Part shown: positions 1 to 8,396 of the stretch, in pieces | Position numbering within the stretch: position 1 is the first letter of the stretch | Layout: the number at the start of each line of letters is the position of its first letter | Source: JAVBLV01 sp031553195 | Lineage (GTDB): Bacteria; Bacteroidota; Bacteroidia; Bacteroidales; P3 | DNA: 55,346 nucleotides | NCBI GenBank assembly: GCA_031553195.1 | Contig: JAVBLV010000052.1 | Location: forward strand, 1 to 55,346 | Direction: 5' to 3' | Notes under the pieces: generated by a model | Seen by the model: the letters and a program-made list of their open reading frames with translations, nothing else | What the model was told of the DNA's origin: nothing | Databases searched by the model: none | Translations under genes and position numbers: made by a program

Positions 1-329
1 CAGATATGCTAAAAAATCATTTGTTGCGACTAAACAAAATAACTCGCCCGTCGACGCTGTTATTCCAACCCTTAAATAACAAACGCTGTCATGTTATTTT
101 TCGGAAGGAGGCTTCGAACAGAATTTTGTTTTTAACGCCTCTGCTAATGATTTTTCTTAACGCCATCTGTCGTAGGCCGTTACTCCCTTGCTTATCCTCT
201 TTTGACCTTTGATATTTTCACTTAAATATTTTAGTTCTCCACCGGAATTTTACATTGATCCATGATTTTAAAATTCAAAGGTTTAATAATTCAGAAACAA
301 CCATTTTAGCATCAGTCCCAATAAAATTG
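1..329. other. Window-edge region with no recognised gene
   Basis: About 330 bases downstream of the LysM gene. Short open frames exist on both strands, the longest 68 codons on the plus strand, but none has a recognisable motif or reads like a conserved protein. The part from about 1 to 220 looks less AT-rich than the neighbouring spacers, so it may be the edge of a repeat or mobile sequence that continues outside the window. The part from 275 to 329 may be the displaced 3' end of the neighbouring LysM gene. Confidence 0.3.
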
Positions 330-2024
330 TTATCGTACAGGCTTTCTTGCAGGAACAATCTGGTAATCTTGTAATTTGTAGAAAATATTTCTACTATTCT
401 CAAATCCGTTGTTGGGCTCTTTTCTCTTGAAATAGAAGGGATTTAAAAGTAAACCCGGCGGAATATTCGGATCCTCCCAAAAAAATTTTCCTTTTGATTT
501 AAGCCCTGTTACAAAATGAAACACAATATCATAACCCAAACTTGCATATTGCGGATTAGGATCTGTTTTGTATGTTTCTTTAAACAAATCAATAAACTCT
601 TTATGGGCAGGATTTTGAGCATCCAGATAGAAGTTATTTACGAAATGGAAATTAGTCCGTTGCAAATAGGTGAAATCGATATTTTCATATTCCAACCAAT
701 AATTGGGGCCAAAAAGAACGGGAATATTGTTTTTAAATGACAATAATCTATTTAGCAAATTGATAACATAGACTTGATTTTTCTGACCTTTTTCGTCATA
801 AATAGAGATGATAATATTCTCTTTATCTTTCTTCAAATGAGTTCCCAGAGATGAACTTGCCGCCCAATTAAATAAAGTATACGGAGATTTCTGATTTTCT
901 AAGGCGGTTTTAAATGCCTTGAATGGAATTGTTTCCGTTGCTTTGTCCGAGTGGATCAAAAATATATTCGGATCTTTGAAGTTATTGTTAATCAACGCAA
1001 CCGTACTGTTTGCATAAGATTCTACGCTTGGAATCAGTTTGAAAACATAAGGATTATTTTCTATGATAGAGACTCGGTCTGACAAGGGATTAATAATAAA
1101 TGTATTTATTTTCATCGCCGACGATGCGGCAGTTTCAAATGCTTTTGGGCGGAGAAGCGTAATAATTAGGTCAACTTCTTTTAATTCCGGTTTTTCAAAA
1201 ATTCTTTTCACTCCCTCGCTATCATCTTCCGAAATATCATATATATAGAGTTTGATTTGATATCCCTGTTTTTCCAATTTCTCAAGAGCTAATAACATTC
1301 CTTCATAGAACTGAATGTACTGAAAAGATTTATAACTGCGCTTTCTTTTCTGTTCGATATCTAATTTAGAAACAGAGATTTCCGAAGCGTCGTTTAAATA
1401 AAACGGCATAATTAAAGCCAGACAAATGGTCGACTTATCGTGCAGATCGTTGATTATTAATTTGGTCTTTACAGGAGTTTCATGGATAACGGAATCGACA
1501 TTCTTTATAACAGAGACCTCCGGCTCTCTCTTTGTTGGGGTTGCAAAAACTGTGTCCTTCTGAATCTGAGGTATTTTTATAATCTGTCCTGCTTTTAGTG
1601 AAGACGTCTCTAATTCCGGATTTAACGCAATTACGTCCGTTTCCTTCAACTGAAAATTTCTGGAGATTCCATAAAGAGTTTCTCCCGCTTTAACTTCGTA
1701 ATATTTATAATAGGAATCGTCGGGGTCTCTACCAGCTTGTTGTTCGGGACATGGAATCCAAACCGTATCTCCGATGGATAGTTTGTCTATATCTGTTTTA
1801 ATAACTGATTCCTGATAACGGGACCCGTAAGCTCTTGCAATAGAAAACAAAGTCTGTCCTTGCTGTACAACATGCACATAGTATTTTTTGCCGTCTATTG
1901 TTTGCAGAACCGTGGATATTGTTATCGCCGGTTTTTGTTCTTGTGCCTTTATTTCTAATGAAAAAAGAAACACAAATGATAAAAACAAACAAAGAATAGG
2001 TAGTCTTTTTATAGAAAAATTCAT
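330..2024 (-). CDS. LysM-domain protein with C-terminal periplasmic-binding-like domain
   Basis: A 564-residue exported protein. Residues 1-27 form a signal peptide ending near KAQ. Two LysM repeats follow, at about 49-91 (core QQGQTLFSIARAYG) and 108-152 (core KAGETLYGISRNF). LysM repeats bind the glycan of peptidoglycan. From about residue 195 to the end the sequence resembles the type I periplasmic-binding fold of branched-chain amino-acid receptors. That pairing is common in Bacteroidota and has no settled function; no transporter genes lie nearby. The gene follows guaA on the same strand after a 131-bp gap. The last four residues may be a frameshift product, because another frame continues for about 25 codons to position 275. 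The family is confident; the role in the cell wall is inferred. Confidence 0.8.
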   Translation of the reverse strand: MNFSIKRLPILCLFLSFVFLFSLEIKAQEQKPAITISTVLQTIDGKKYYVHVVQQGQTLFSIARAYGSRYQESVIKTDIDKLSIGDTVWIPCPEQQAGRDPDDSYYKYYEVKAGETLYGISRNFQLKETDVIALNPELETSSLKAGQIIKIPQIQKDTVFATPTKREPEVSVIKNVDSVIHETPVKTKLIINDLHDKSTICLALIMPFYLNDASEISVSKLDIEQKRKRSYKSFQYIQFYEGMLLALEKLEKQGYQIKLYIYDISEDDSEGVKRIFEKPELKEVDLIITLLRPKAFETAASSAMKINTFIINPLSDRVSIIENNPYVFKLIPSVESYANSTVALINNNFKDPNIFLIHSDKATETIPFKAFKTALENQKSPYTLFNWAASSSLGTHLKKDKENIIISIYDEKGQKNQVYVINLLNRLLSFKNNIPVLFGPNYWLEYENIDFTYLQRTNFHFVNNFYLDAQNPAHKEFIDLFKETYKTDPNPQYASLGYDIVFHFVTGLKSKGKFFWEDPNIPPGLLLNPFYFKRKEPNNGFENSRNIFYKLQDYQIVPARKPVR

Positions 2025-2155
2025 AATCAGTATTTAAGGACAAAATTTCTCGAATTCATTATAAATATAGTACGCAGTTTAGAATTTATCTCAAAATAAA
2101 AGAGCCTATAAATTATCTGAATCCAATATCTTATATAAAATCGACCAAAACGATT

Positions 2156-3691
2156 TTATTCCCATTCTATAGTTGCCGGAGGCTTGGAACTAATGTCGTA
2201 AGCCACTCTATTAACGCCCCTTACTTTATTAATAATTTTATTCGATATTTCAGCTAAGAAGGAATACGGAAGATGCGCCCAATCGGCGGTCATACCATCG
2301 CTGGATTCCACTGCGCGTAATACAATGGCGCGTTCATAAGTCCGCTCGTCGCCCATTACGCCGACAGAAAATACAGGCAACAGAATAGCGCCCGCTTGCC
2401 ATACTTTTTCATACAAACCATGTTCCTTCAAACCATTTGTAAAAATATAATCGGCCTCTTGAACGATTCTTATTTTCTCGGGCGTAATGTCTCCAATAAT
2501 ACGAATAGCTAAGCCCGGACCCGGGAAAGGATGACGGTTCAATAATTCGCTTTTCAGACCCAGTTCCTTGCCGATTAACCGGACTTCATCTTTGAATAAC
2601 GCGCGCAGAGGTTCTACGATTTTAAGTTTCATGTAATCCGGCAATCCGCCTACATTGTGGTGTGATTTGATGGTAACGGCGGGACCTTTGACGGATGCAG
2701 ATTCTATTACATCCGGATAAATAGTCCCTTGGGCTAACCATTTTACATCTTTTATTTTATGCGCTTCGTTATCAAAAACGTCGATAAATGTTTTACCTAT
2801 GATTTTCCGTTTTTTTTCAGGATCCGATACGCCTTCGAGTTCTTTGTAGAAAAGATTTTTTGCATCCACCCCCAATACGTTTAGTCCCATGCCTTTGTAC
2901 GATTCCAAAACCGATTCAAACTCGTTTTTTCGTAAAAGGCCATTGTCGACGAAAATACAATGTAGGTTTTCTCCGATGGCTTTATGTAGAAGAACTGCCG
3001 CTACCGACGAATCTACGCCGCCGGACAATCCTAAAACTACTTTGTCGTTTCCCAATTTCTCTTGAAGATCCTTAGTCGTTTTTTCTATAAAAGAAGAAGG
3101 CGTCCATGAATCGCGGCAGTGGCAAATATCAAAGACAAAGTTTTTCAAAAGGATAATTCCATCTATAGAGTGAGATACTTCAGGATGAAATTGCAAGGCA
3201 TAGATTTTTTTCGCCTCGCATTCATACCCTGCGTATTTTACATCTTTAGTACTGCAAATGAGTTTGTAACACTCAGAAATTTTTTCGATCGTGTCTCCAT
3301 GCGACATCCATACCTGGCTATCTTGAGGAATCCCTTTCATTAAAGGACTTTCTGGCGAAACAAATTGCAAATGAGCTCTTCCATATTCCCTGGTTTCGGA
3401 ACGGGAAACGACTCCCCCCTCAAACTTTGCCAAATACTGCGCGCCATAACAAATAGCGAGGATTGGAATGTGGCCTTTTATTTTTCCCAAATCAGGATCG
3501 GGCGCATTGGGATCGTTCACGGAAAAGGGACTACCCGACAAAATAACGCCTTTAATCTCTTCTGTAATTTCCGGGATTTTATTATACGGGTGAATTTCAC
3601 AATATACGTTAAGCTCTCTTATTTTTCTGGCAATTAATTGAGTGTACTGAGAGCCAAAATCAAGAATCAAGATACTATCCATCGAAATCAA
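2156..3691 (-). CDS. guaA: GMP synthase (glutamine-hydrolysing)
   Basis: GuaA converts XMP to GMP with ATP and glutamine, the last step of guanine nucleotide synthesis, in the cytoplasm. The 511-residue length is normal. The N-terminal class I amidotransferase has the nucleophile C81 in ICYGAQ and the partners H169 and E171 in FHPEV. The ATP pyrophosphatase P-loop SGGVDSS is at 223-229. The C-terminal dimerisation domain ends with the typical PATIEWE. The annotated ATG gives MISMDSILIL; the second ATG at 3682 (MDSILIL) fits the family better. A TAATTTTG box on the minus strand at 3700-3707 would place the transcript start almost on the first ATG, which also favours the second. Confidence 0.97.
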   Translation of the reverse strand: MISMDSILILDFGSQYTQLIARKIRELNVYCEIHPYNKIPEITEEIKGVILSGSPFSVNDPNAPDPDLGKIKGHIPILAICYGAQYLAKFEGGVVSRSETREYGRAHLQFVSPESPLMKGIPQDSQVWMSHGDTIEKISECYKLICSTKDVKYAGYECEAKKIYALQFHPEVSHSIDGIILLKNFVFDICHCRDSWTPSSFIEKTTKDLQEKLGNDKVVLGLSGGVDSSVAAVLLHKAIGENLHCIFVDNGLLRKNEFESVLESYKGMGLNVLGVDAKNLFYKELEGVSDPEKKRKIIGKTFIDVFDNEAHKIKDVKWLAQGTIYPDVIESASVKGPAVTIKSHHNVGGLPDYMKLKIVEPLRALFKDEVRLIGKELGLKSELLNRHPFPGPGLAIRIIGDITPEKIRIVQEADYIFTNGLKEHGLYEKVWQAGAILLPVFSVGVMGDERTYERAIVLRAVESSDGMTADWAHLPYSFLAEISNKIINKVRGVNRVAYDISSKPPATIEWE

Positions 3692-3906
3692 ATTTTAATC
3701 AAAATTACTCAAAAAATCAGAATCGAGAAGCTTTTTTGCGATAATATTGGCCTGAGTTTCTTACCGGATAGAAAATTCGGTAAAAGAAAGATTATCTATG
3801 AAGCCGTTACGAGAATTCAACAAATTGGATTTTGAAAAGCCGTACCTTTGCAAAAACATCTTTAAATCTTTTGCAAATCTTTGCCTGAGGAAATTAGCGG
3901 TTTAAA
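3692..3906. promoter_or_regulatory. Divergent promoter region between guaA and U32 gene
   Basis: On the plus strand TACCTTTG at 3843-3850 matches the Bacteroidota -7 consensus TAnnTTTG and would serve the U32 gene, whose ATG is at 3907. On the minus strand TAATTTTG at 3700-3707 could serve guaA. I did not find a convincing -33 TTTG at the usual spacing for either. Confidence 0.4.
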
Positions 3907-5163
3907 ATGAAACAAACGAATAAAATAGAAGTGATGTCGCCGGTAGGTTCCTATGAATCGTTGATGGCGGCTATTCAAGGAGGAGCCGATTCCGTGTATT
4001 TTGGCGTAGAACAATTAAATATGCGTTCCCGGTCGGCCAATAACTTTACTTTATCGGACCTTAAAACCATTACGGATATTTGTAAGGAGTATTCCGTAAA
4101 AAGTTATTTGACTTTAAATACAATCATTTATGACGAGGAACTCTCGCAAATGATGGACATTGTCGATGCGGCTAAAACATCCGGCATATCGGCGATAATT
4201 GCATCTGATATGTCGGTATTGAATTATGCGCACTCCATTAATATGCCGCTTCATCTGTCGACGCAGTGTAATGTCAGCAATTCCGAGGCGGTTCGTTATT
4301 ACTCTCAATTTGCCGACGTAATTGTATTAGCCCGGGAATTGAATTTAAAACAAATTTCCGGAATTGTAAAATTCGTACAGTCAAATCAAATCAAAGGGCC
4401 TTCGGGGAATTTGATAGAAATAGAAGTTTTTGTTCATGGAGCCCTATGTATGGCTGTTTCGGGAAAATGTTATATCAGTTTGGATAATGCCAACGCTTCG
4501 GCTAATCGAGGTTCATGCCTTCAGTTTTGCCGCCGGCAATATAAAGTGTCGGATTTTGACGATGAAGTTGAGCTAAAAGTGGACAACAGTTATATTATGT
4601 CGCCAAAAGACCTGAAAACAATAGATTTTCTGGACAAAATCATAGGAGCCGGCGTTCGCGTTTTAAAAATTGAAGGCAGGGGACGGTCTCCCGAATACGT
4701 AAAAACAGTTACCGCTTGCTATAAAGAAGCTGTAGAATCTTATTATAAAGGAGAATTTACAGAAGAGGCGGTTGCAGGATGGAATGAACGTTTAAAAAGC
4801 GTTTATAACAGAGGATTCTGGGAGGGTTATTATTTAGGAAGAAAAATCGGAGAATGGACGGAACGTTACGGCTCGCAATCGACGCAAACAAAAATATACG
4901 TGGGAAAAGTAACCAATTATTTTTCTCGTTTACAAGTAGCTGAAATAAAAATGGAGACCCATGATCTTAAGACCGGAGATTCCATTTTAATTCTAGGTCC
5001 TACAACGGGAGTATACGAAGACGTCGTCAATGAAATCCGGGTAGATCTACAGACTGTTCAACAAACAATAAAAGGCGAAACCTGTTCTATCTCAACCCGC
5101 GAAGTTATTCGTAGAAACGATAAAGTGTATAAACTCGTTTCGAGTAATAACCTTGATGAGTAA
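3907..5163 (+). CDS. U32 family peptidase-like protein (TrhP/RlhA-type)
   Basis: A 418-residue member of the peptidase U32 family. It begins with the family signature of a TIM-barrel domain (EVMSPVGSYESLMAAIQGGADSVYFG). The central region carries FVHGALC, SGKC and NRGSCLQFCRRQY, giving four conserved cysteines at 181, 188, 204 and 208. Members studied in Escherichia coli (TrhP, RlhA) are needed for hydroxylation of tRNA uridine 34 or 23S rRNA C2501 rather than being proteases. I infer an RNA-hydroxylation role here, but the exact substrate cannot be told from sequence. The gene stands alone, divergent from guaA. Confidence 0.85.
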   Translation: MKQTNKIEVMSPVGSYESLMAAIQGGADSVYFGVEQLNMRSRSANNFTLSDLKTITDICKEYSVKSYLTLNTIIYDEELSQMMDIVDAAKTSGISAIIASDMSVLNYAHSINMPLHLSTQCNVSNSEAVRYYSQFADVIVLARELNLKQISGIVKFVQSNQIKGPSGNLIEIEVFVHGALCMAVSGKCYISLDNANASANRGSCLQFCRRQYKVSDFDDEVELKVDNSYIMSPKDLKTIDFLDKIIGAGVRVLKIEGRGRSPEYVKTVTACYKEAVESYYKGEFTEEAVAGWNERLKSVYNRGFWEGYYLGRKIGEWTERYGSQSTQTKIYVGKVTNYFSRLQVAEIKMETHDLKTGDSILILGPTTGVYEDVVNEIRVDLQTVQQTIKGETCSISTREVIRRNDKVYKLVSSNNLDE

Positions 5164-5545
5164 TGTTTGTAAACGGCAATTTATATTTTTTGTAAGTTTA
5201 TTTATAGATCCTTTCGCATACTCGTCCATTAAGAAAAAATATAACAGAGCCCTCTTTGGAGAATACAAACCTGAATTGTGACTTCTCTGCGGAAAAATAC
5301 GAAGCAGGGGGCAATCTGCTTTATTTAGGTAGACGCGTTTCACAATTCTAAATAGTCATTCATTAATGAGGGGTTACAATAAACAGGTTGCTAATATAAA
5401 ATTTTGATGAACTAATATCTTCGTTCATTGTTGTAAAATACGATTGGGAATGCATATGGCAAACCTATAATAAGATCTGATTTATCTTTCCTATGGGGGA
5501 AAGGCAAATTATCCCTATATTTGTTTTGTATAAAAATATTTCAAC
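5164..5545. promoter_or_regulatory. Intergenic region with promoter of the metallopeptidase-propeller gene
   Basis: A 382-bp spacer. TATATTTG at 5516-5523 on the plus strand matches the Bacteroidota -7 box and lies 22 bases before the TTG start at 5546, so the leader would be short. A minus-strand frame of 83 codons runs across 5092-5343, but it overlaps the U32 gene and has no recognisable features. I see nothing else in the rest of the spacer. Confidence 0.4.
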
Positions 5546-8347
5546 TTGTTAAAGAGAAGCCTCATTTTCATCTTTTTGCTACTCTCTTGCATGGGAATGC
5601 GAGCCCAATACTATAATACCGGACAAGACAGAGGAAGTTTCAGATGGAGACAAATAGAAACCAAGGCTTTTCAGATTGTTTTTCCCGATTATTACGAACC
5701 TCAAGCACAAAGAATAGCTCAAATGCTGGATTCCGTGCCTAATGCCGTGGCCTATTCTCTGCCAGGTAAAATCAAACGGTTTCCATTAATAATACATCCT
5801 CAAAGCGTAATGTCGAACGGAATGGTGATATGGGCGCCCAAACGGATGGAATGGTGGACTTCTTCGCCCCAGGATTCTTATTCGCAACCCTGGCTTGAGC
5901 AATTGGGTATTCATGAATACAGGCACGTGCTGCAAATGGAGAATTTAACCGAGGGAATTTCAGGAGTATTAGCATTTATTTTCGGAGAACATATAACCGG
6001 AGCCATCGTTGGATTATTTGTGCCTAATTGGTTTCTGGAAGGCGACGCTACAGCCGCCGAAACCGCTCTTTCCGAAACAGGACGAGGACGCGAAGGAGAT
6101 TTTCAAATGAGAATAAAAGCCATTGTTGAGGACGGAAAATCGTTTTCTTACGACAAGGCTGTGTTTGGGTCCTATAAAGATTATGTTCCGAATCGTTATT
6201 ACTGGGGGTATCATTTGGTGAGTTTCGGAAGGGAAAAATATGGCGCGGAACTTTGGGAATCGGTTTTGCAAAACGTGGCTAAAAAACCGTGGCAACTAAA
6301 TCCTTTTGAAAGAGGCATTAAAAAGCATACATCTTTCAACATGAACAAATTCTATGCGCAAACCCTGAAATATTACGATTCTATCTGGAATAAAGATACA
6401 AACGCCAGAATAAATCATACGGACGTAATCGCTTTGACTCCCCCCGTCAAGGTCTATACGCAATACCTTTCCCCTAAAATAATAAATGCCGACAGTATCC
6501 TTGTTTTGAAAAACAGCTTTGAAGAGACAACAACATTTACTATCGTTTCCTTAAAAGGAGGCGAAACGGAAATTCGAAAAACAGGAAGCATTTACAACAA
6601 TTATTTCGATTTACATGATTCTACATTGGTTTGGTGTGAAATAAAAAAACATCCCCGATGGGAAAATGTAACTTATTCGAACTTGATATTATATGATATA
6701 AAAACAAATAAAAGAAAACGATTAAGCAAGGGAACCCGTTATTTTTCACCTCAGTTTTCGCCTTCGGGAAAGGAGATTGTATTGGTTGAAGATGATAAAC
6801 AGAATCGAAGCAGGATTCTTATATTTGATATTGAAACAGGGAAAGAAAGACAGATTGCCAACGGAGAATACAAAACAACTTTTTCTTACCCCGTTTTCTC
6901 GGATGACGGACAATATATTTATGTGATTGCATTACAATCAGATGGAAAATCAATTTGCCGGATTCAAATTCGTTCCCAGGTTATTGAAACTTTGGAAGGT
7001 CCTTCGTACCGGAATTTGCAACAATTAAAACAACAGGGAGAATATTTATTTTATGTCGCCGATTATGCAGGTATTTCGCAAGTGTTTGCGCTTCATTTAA
7101 CAAGCAGGAAACTTCATCAACTGACAAATGCTGTATATGGAGTTTCTTCTTTCGATATATCGGATGATATGGAAACCATTGTCTACAGTTGTTATTCAAG
7201 AAATGGATACGGCATCGAAAAAGAGAAGCTATCCCTCTCAACCGAACCGGTTTTCGACATCCCAAAAATTTCTCCTTATCCTGTGGCTGAGAAAATATCT
7301 CTGCAAGAAAAGTATAAAATTGATTTCGAAATAAAAAAAGATTCCGTTTACGCCGTTAGTAGGTATCCTGAATGGAAGCATCTGTTTTATTTCCATAGCT
7401 GGTCGCCGGTAGCGATTGATCCGGCCGAACAAACCATTCACTCAGGGATTTCAATTATGTCTCAAAACATTTTAAATACTTCTTTTTTTCAAGCCGGATT
7501 CATATGGAACGATCAGGAAGACAAAGGGAGCATCTACGCAAATTATTCATATAGAAAATTTTATCCTATATTTTCAACTTCTCTAAATTATACGGGCAGG
7601 CAGGTCGAACGAAATGACGTATACTATCGCTGGAATGAGTTAATTTGGTCGGGACAGATACGCATTCCCTTCAATTACAACCAGGAGAATTGGCTGTACG
7701 GATTTTCCCCATCTGTTTATTATGAATATAAAAAAATGTATCCCCTTGATAATTATCCGTATACCATTACCAATAATCAAACTGTCAGAGCTAGATTCTC
7801 GTACTACGCAGAACAACAAAGGGCGCATAAACAAATCAATCCCCGTTGGGGGCATAACAGCGTCGTCAATATCAACAAAAGTTTTAATGCAGGATCCAAT
7901 GCATGGTTGTTTAGCATATACGGAACGCTTTTTACGCCGGCATTAATGAAAACGCATAGTTTTAACCTATATTCCGGATTCCAGTATAATCAAAAAGGTT
8001 CCGTTGTTTATTCAAACCAGGTTTCACTGGCTCGCGGATATCAAGGTATTATTCCTCAAACGCTTTTCAGTAATAAGTTAAATTATACCTTTCCCATTAT
8101 ATACCCTGACTTTTCTTTTGGAAGGTTTCTTTATGTCAAAAGAATTTATACCAATCCTTTCTACGATTTTATGTGGTATCGGGATGTGGGGAATCCAAAT
8201 ACATTCAATTACTCCATCGGAAATGAGTTATATATTGATTTGAATATAGTACGGTTTGATATTCCTATCAATGCCGGAATCCAAATTTCTTATTTGGGTA
8301 ATGACCATAGCATCGCTTATGGATTTCTTTTTTCGCTCAGTCTTTGA
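5546..8347 (+). CDS. Exported HExxH metallopeptidase-like protein with TolB-like propeller and C-terminal barrel
   Basis: A 933-residue exported protein with a signal peptide at 1-20 (ends GMRAQ). Residues 123-127 are HEYRH, an HExxH zinc motif, and NWFLEGDA follows about 40 residues later with E165 as a possible third ligand, the gluzincin pattern. Residues about 340-620 hold repeats of the WD40/TolB propeller kind (for example FSPSGKEIVLVEDD and FSDDGQYIYVIAL). The last 270 residues are rich in alternating aromatic strands and look like an outer-membrane barrel. I infer a surface or outer-membrane peptidase. The start is TTG: an in-frame TAA lies at 5531, and the next ATG at 5591 would remove the signal peptide. 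Its substrate is unknown. Confidence 0.75.
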   Translation: MLKRSLIFIFLLLSCMGMRAQYYNTGQDRGSFRWRQIETKAFQIVFPDYYEPQAQRIAQMLDSVPNAVAYSLPGKIKRFPLIIHPQSVMSNGMVIWAPKRMEWWTSSPQDSYSQPWLEQLGIHEYRHVLQMENLTEGISGVLAFIFGEHITGAIVGLFVPNWFLEGDATAAETALSETGRGREGDFQMRIKAIVEDGKSFSYDKAVFGSYKDYVPNRYYWGYHLVSFGREKYGAELWESVLQNVAKKPWQLNPFERGIKKHTSFNMNKFYAQTLKYYDSIWNKDTNARINHTDVIALTPPVKVYTQYLSPKIINADSILVLKNSFEETTTFTIVSLKGGETEIRKTGSIYNNYFDLHDSTLVWCEIKKHPRWENVTYSNLILYDIKTNKRKRLSKGTRYFSPQFSPSGKEIVLVEDDKQNRSRILIFDIETGKERQIANGEYKTTFSYPVFSDDGQYIYVIALQSDGKSICRIQIRSQVIETLEGPSYRNLQQLKQQGEYLFYVADYAGISQVFALHLTSRKLHQLTNAVYGVSSFDISDDMETIVYSCYSRNGYGIEKEKLSLSTEPVFDIPKISPYPVAEKISLQEKYKIDFEIKKDSVYAVSRYPEWKHLFYFHSWSPVAIDPAEQTIHSGISIMSQNILNTSFFQAGFIWNDQEDKGSIYANYSYRKFYPIFSTSLNYTGRQVERNDVYYRWNELIWSGQIRIPFNYNQENWLYGFSPSVYYEYKKMYPLDNYPYTITNNQTVRARFSYYAEQQRAHKQINPRWGHNSVVNINKSFNAGSNAWLFSIYGTLFTPALMKTHSFNLYSGFQYNQKGSVVYSNQVSLARGYQGIIPQTLFSNKLNYTFPIIYPDFSFGRFLYVKRIYTNPFYDFMWYRDVGNPNTFNYSIGNELYIDLNIVRFDIPINAGIQISYLGNDHSIAYGFLFSLSL

Positions 8348-8396
8348 TTTAATCGGGGAATAATAACTCTCTTTTAAAGATAGTTCCTAATCATCC

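Noticed and set aside
5092..5343. 83-codon minus-strand frame after the U32 gene
   Set aside because: It overlaps the U32 coding sequence, lacks recognisable features and has no promoter box.
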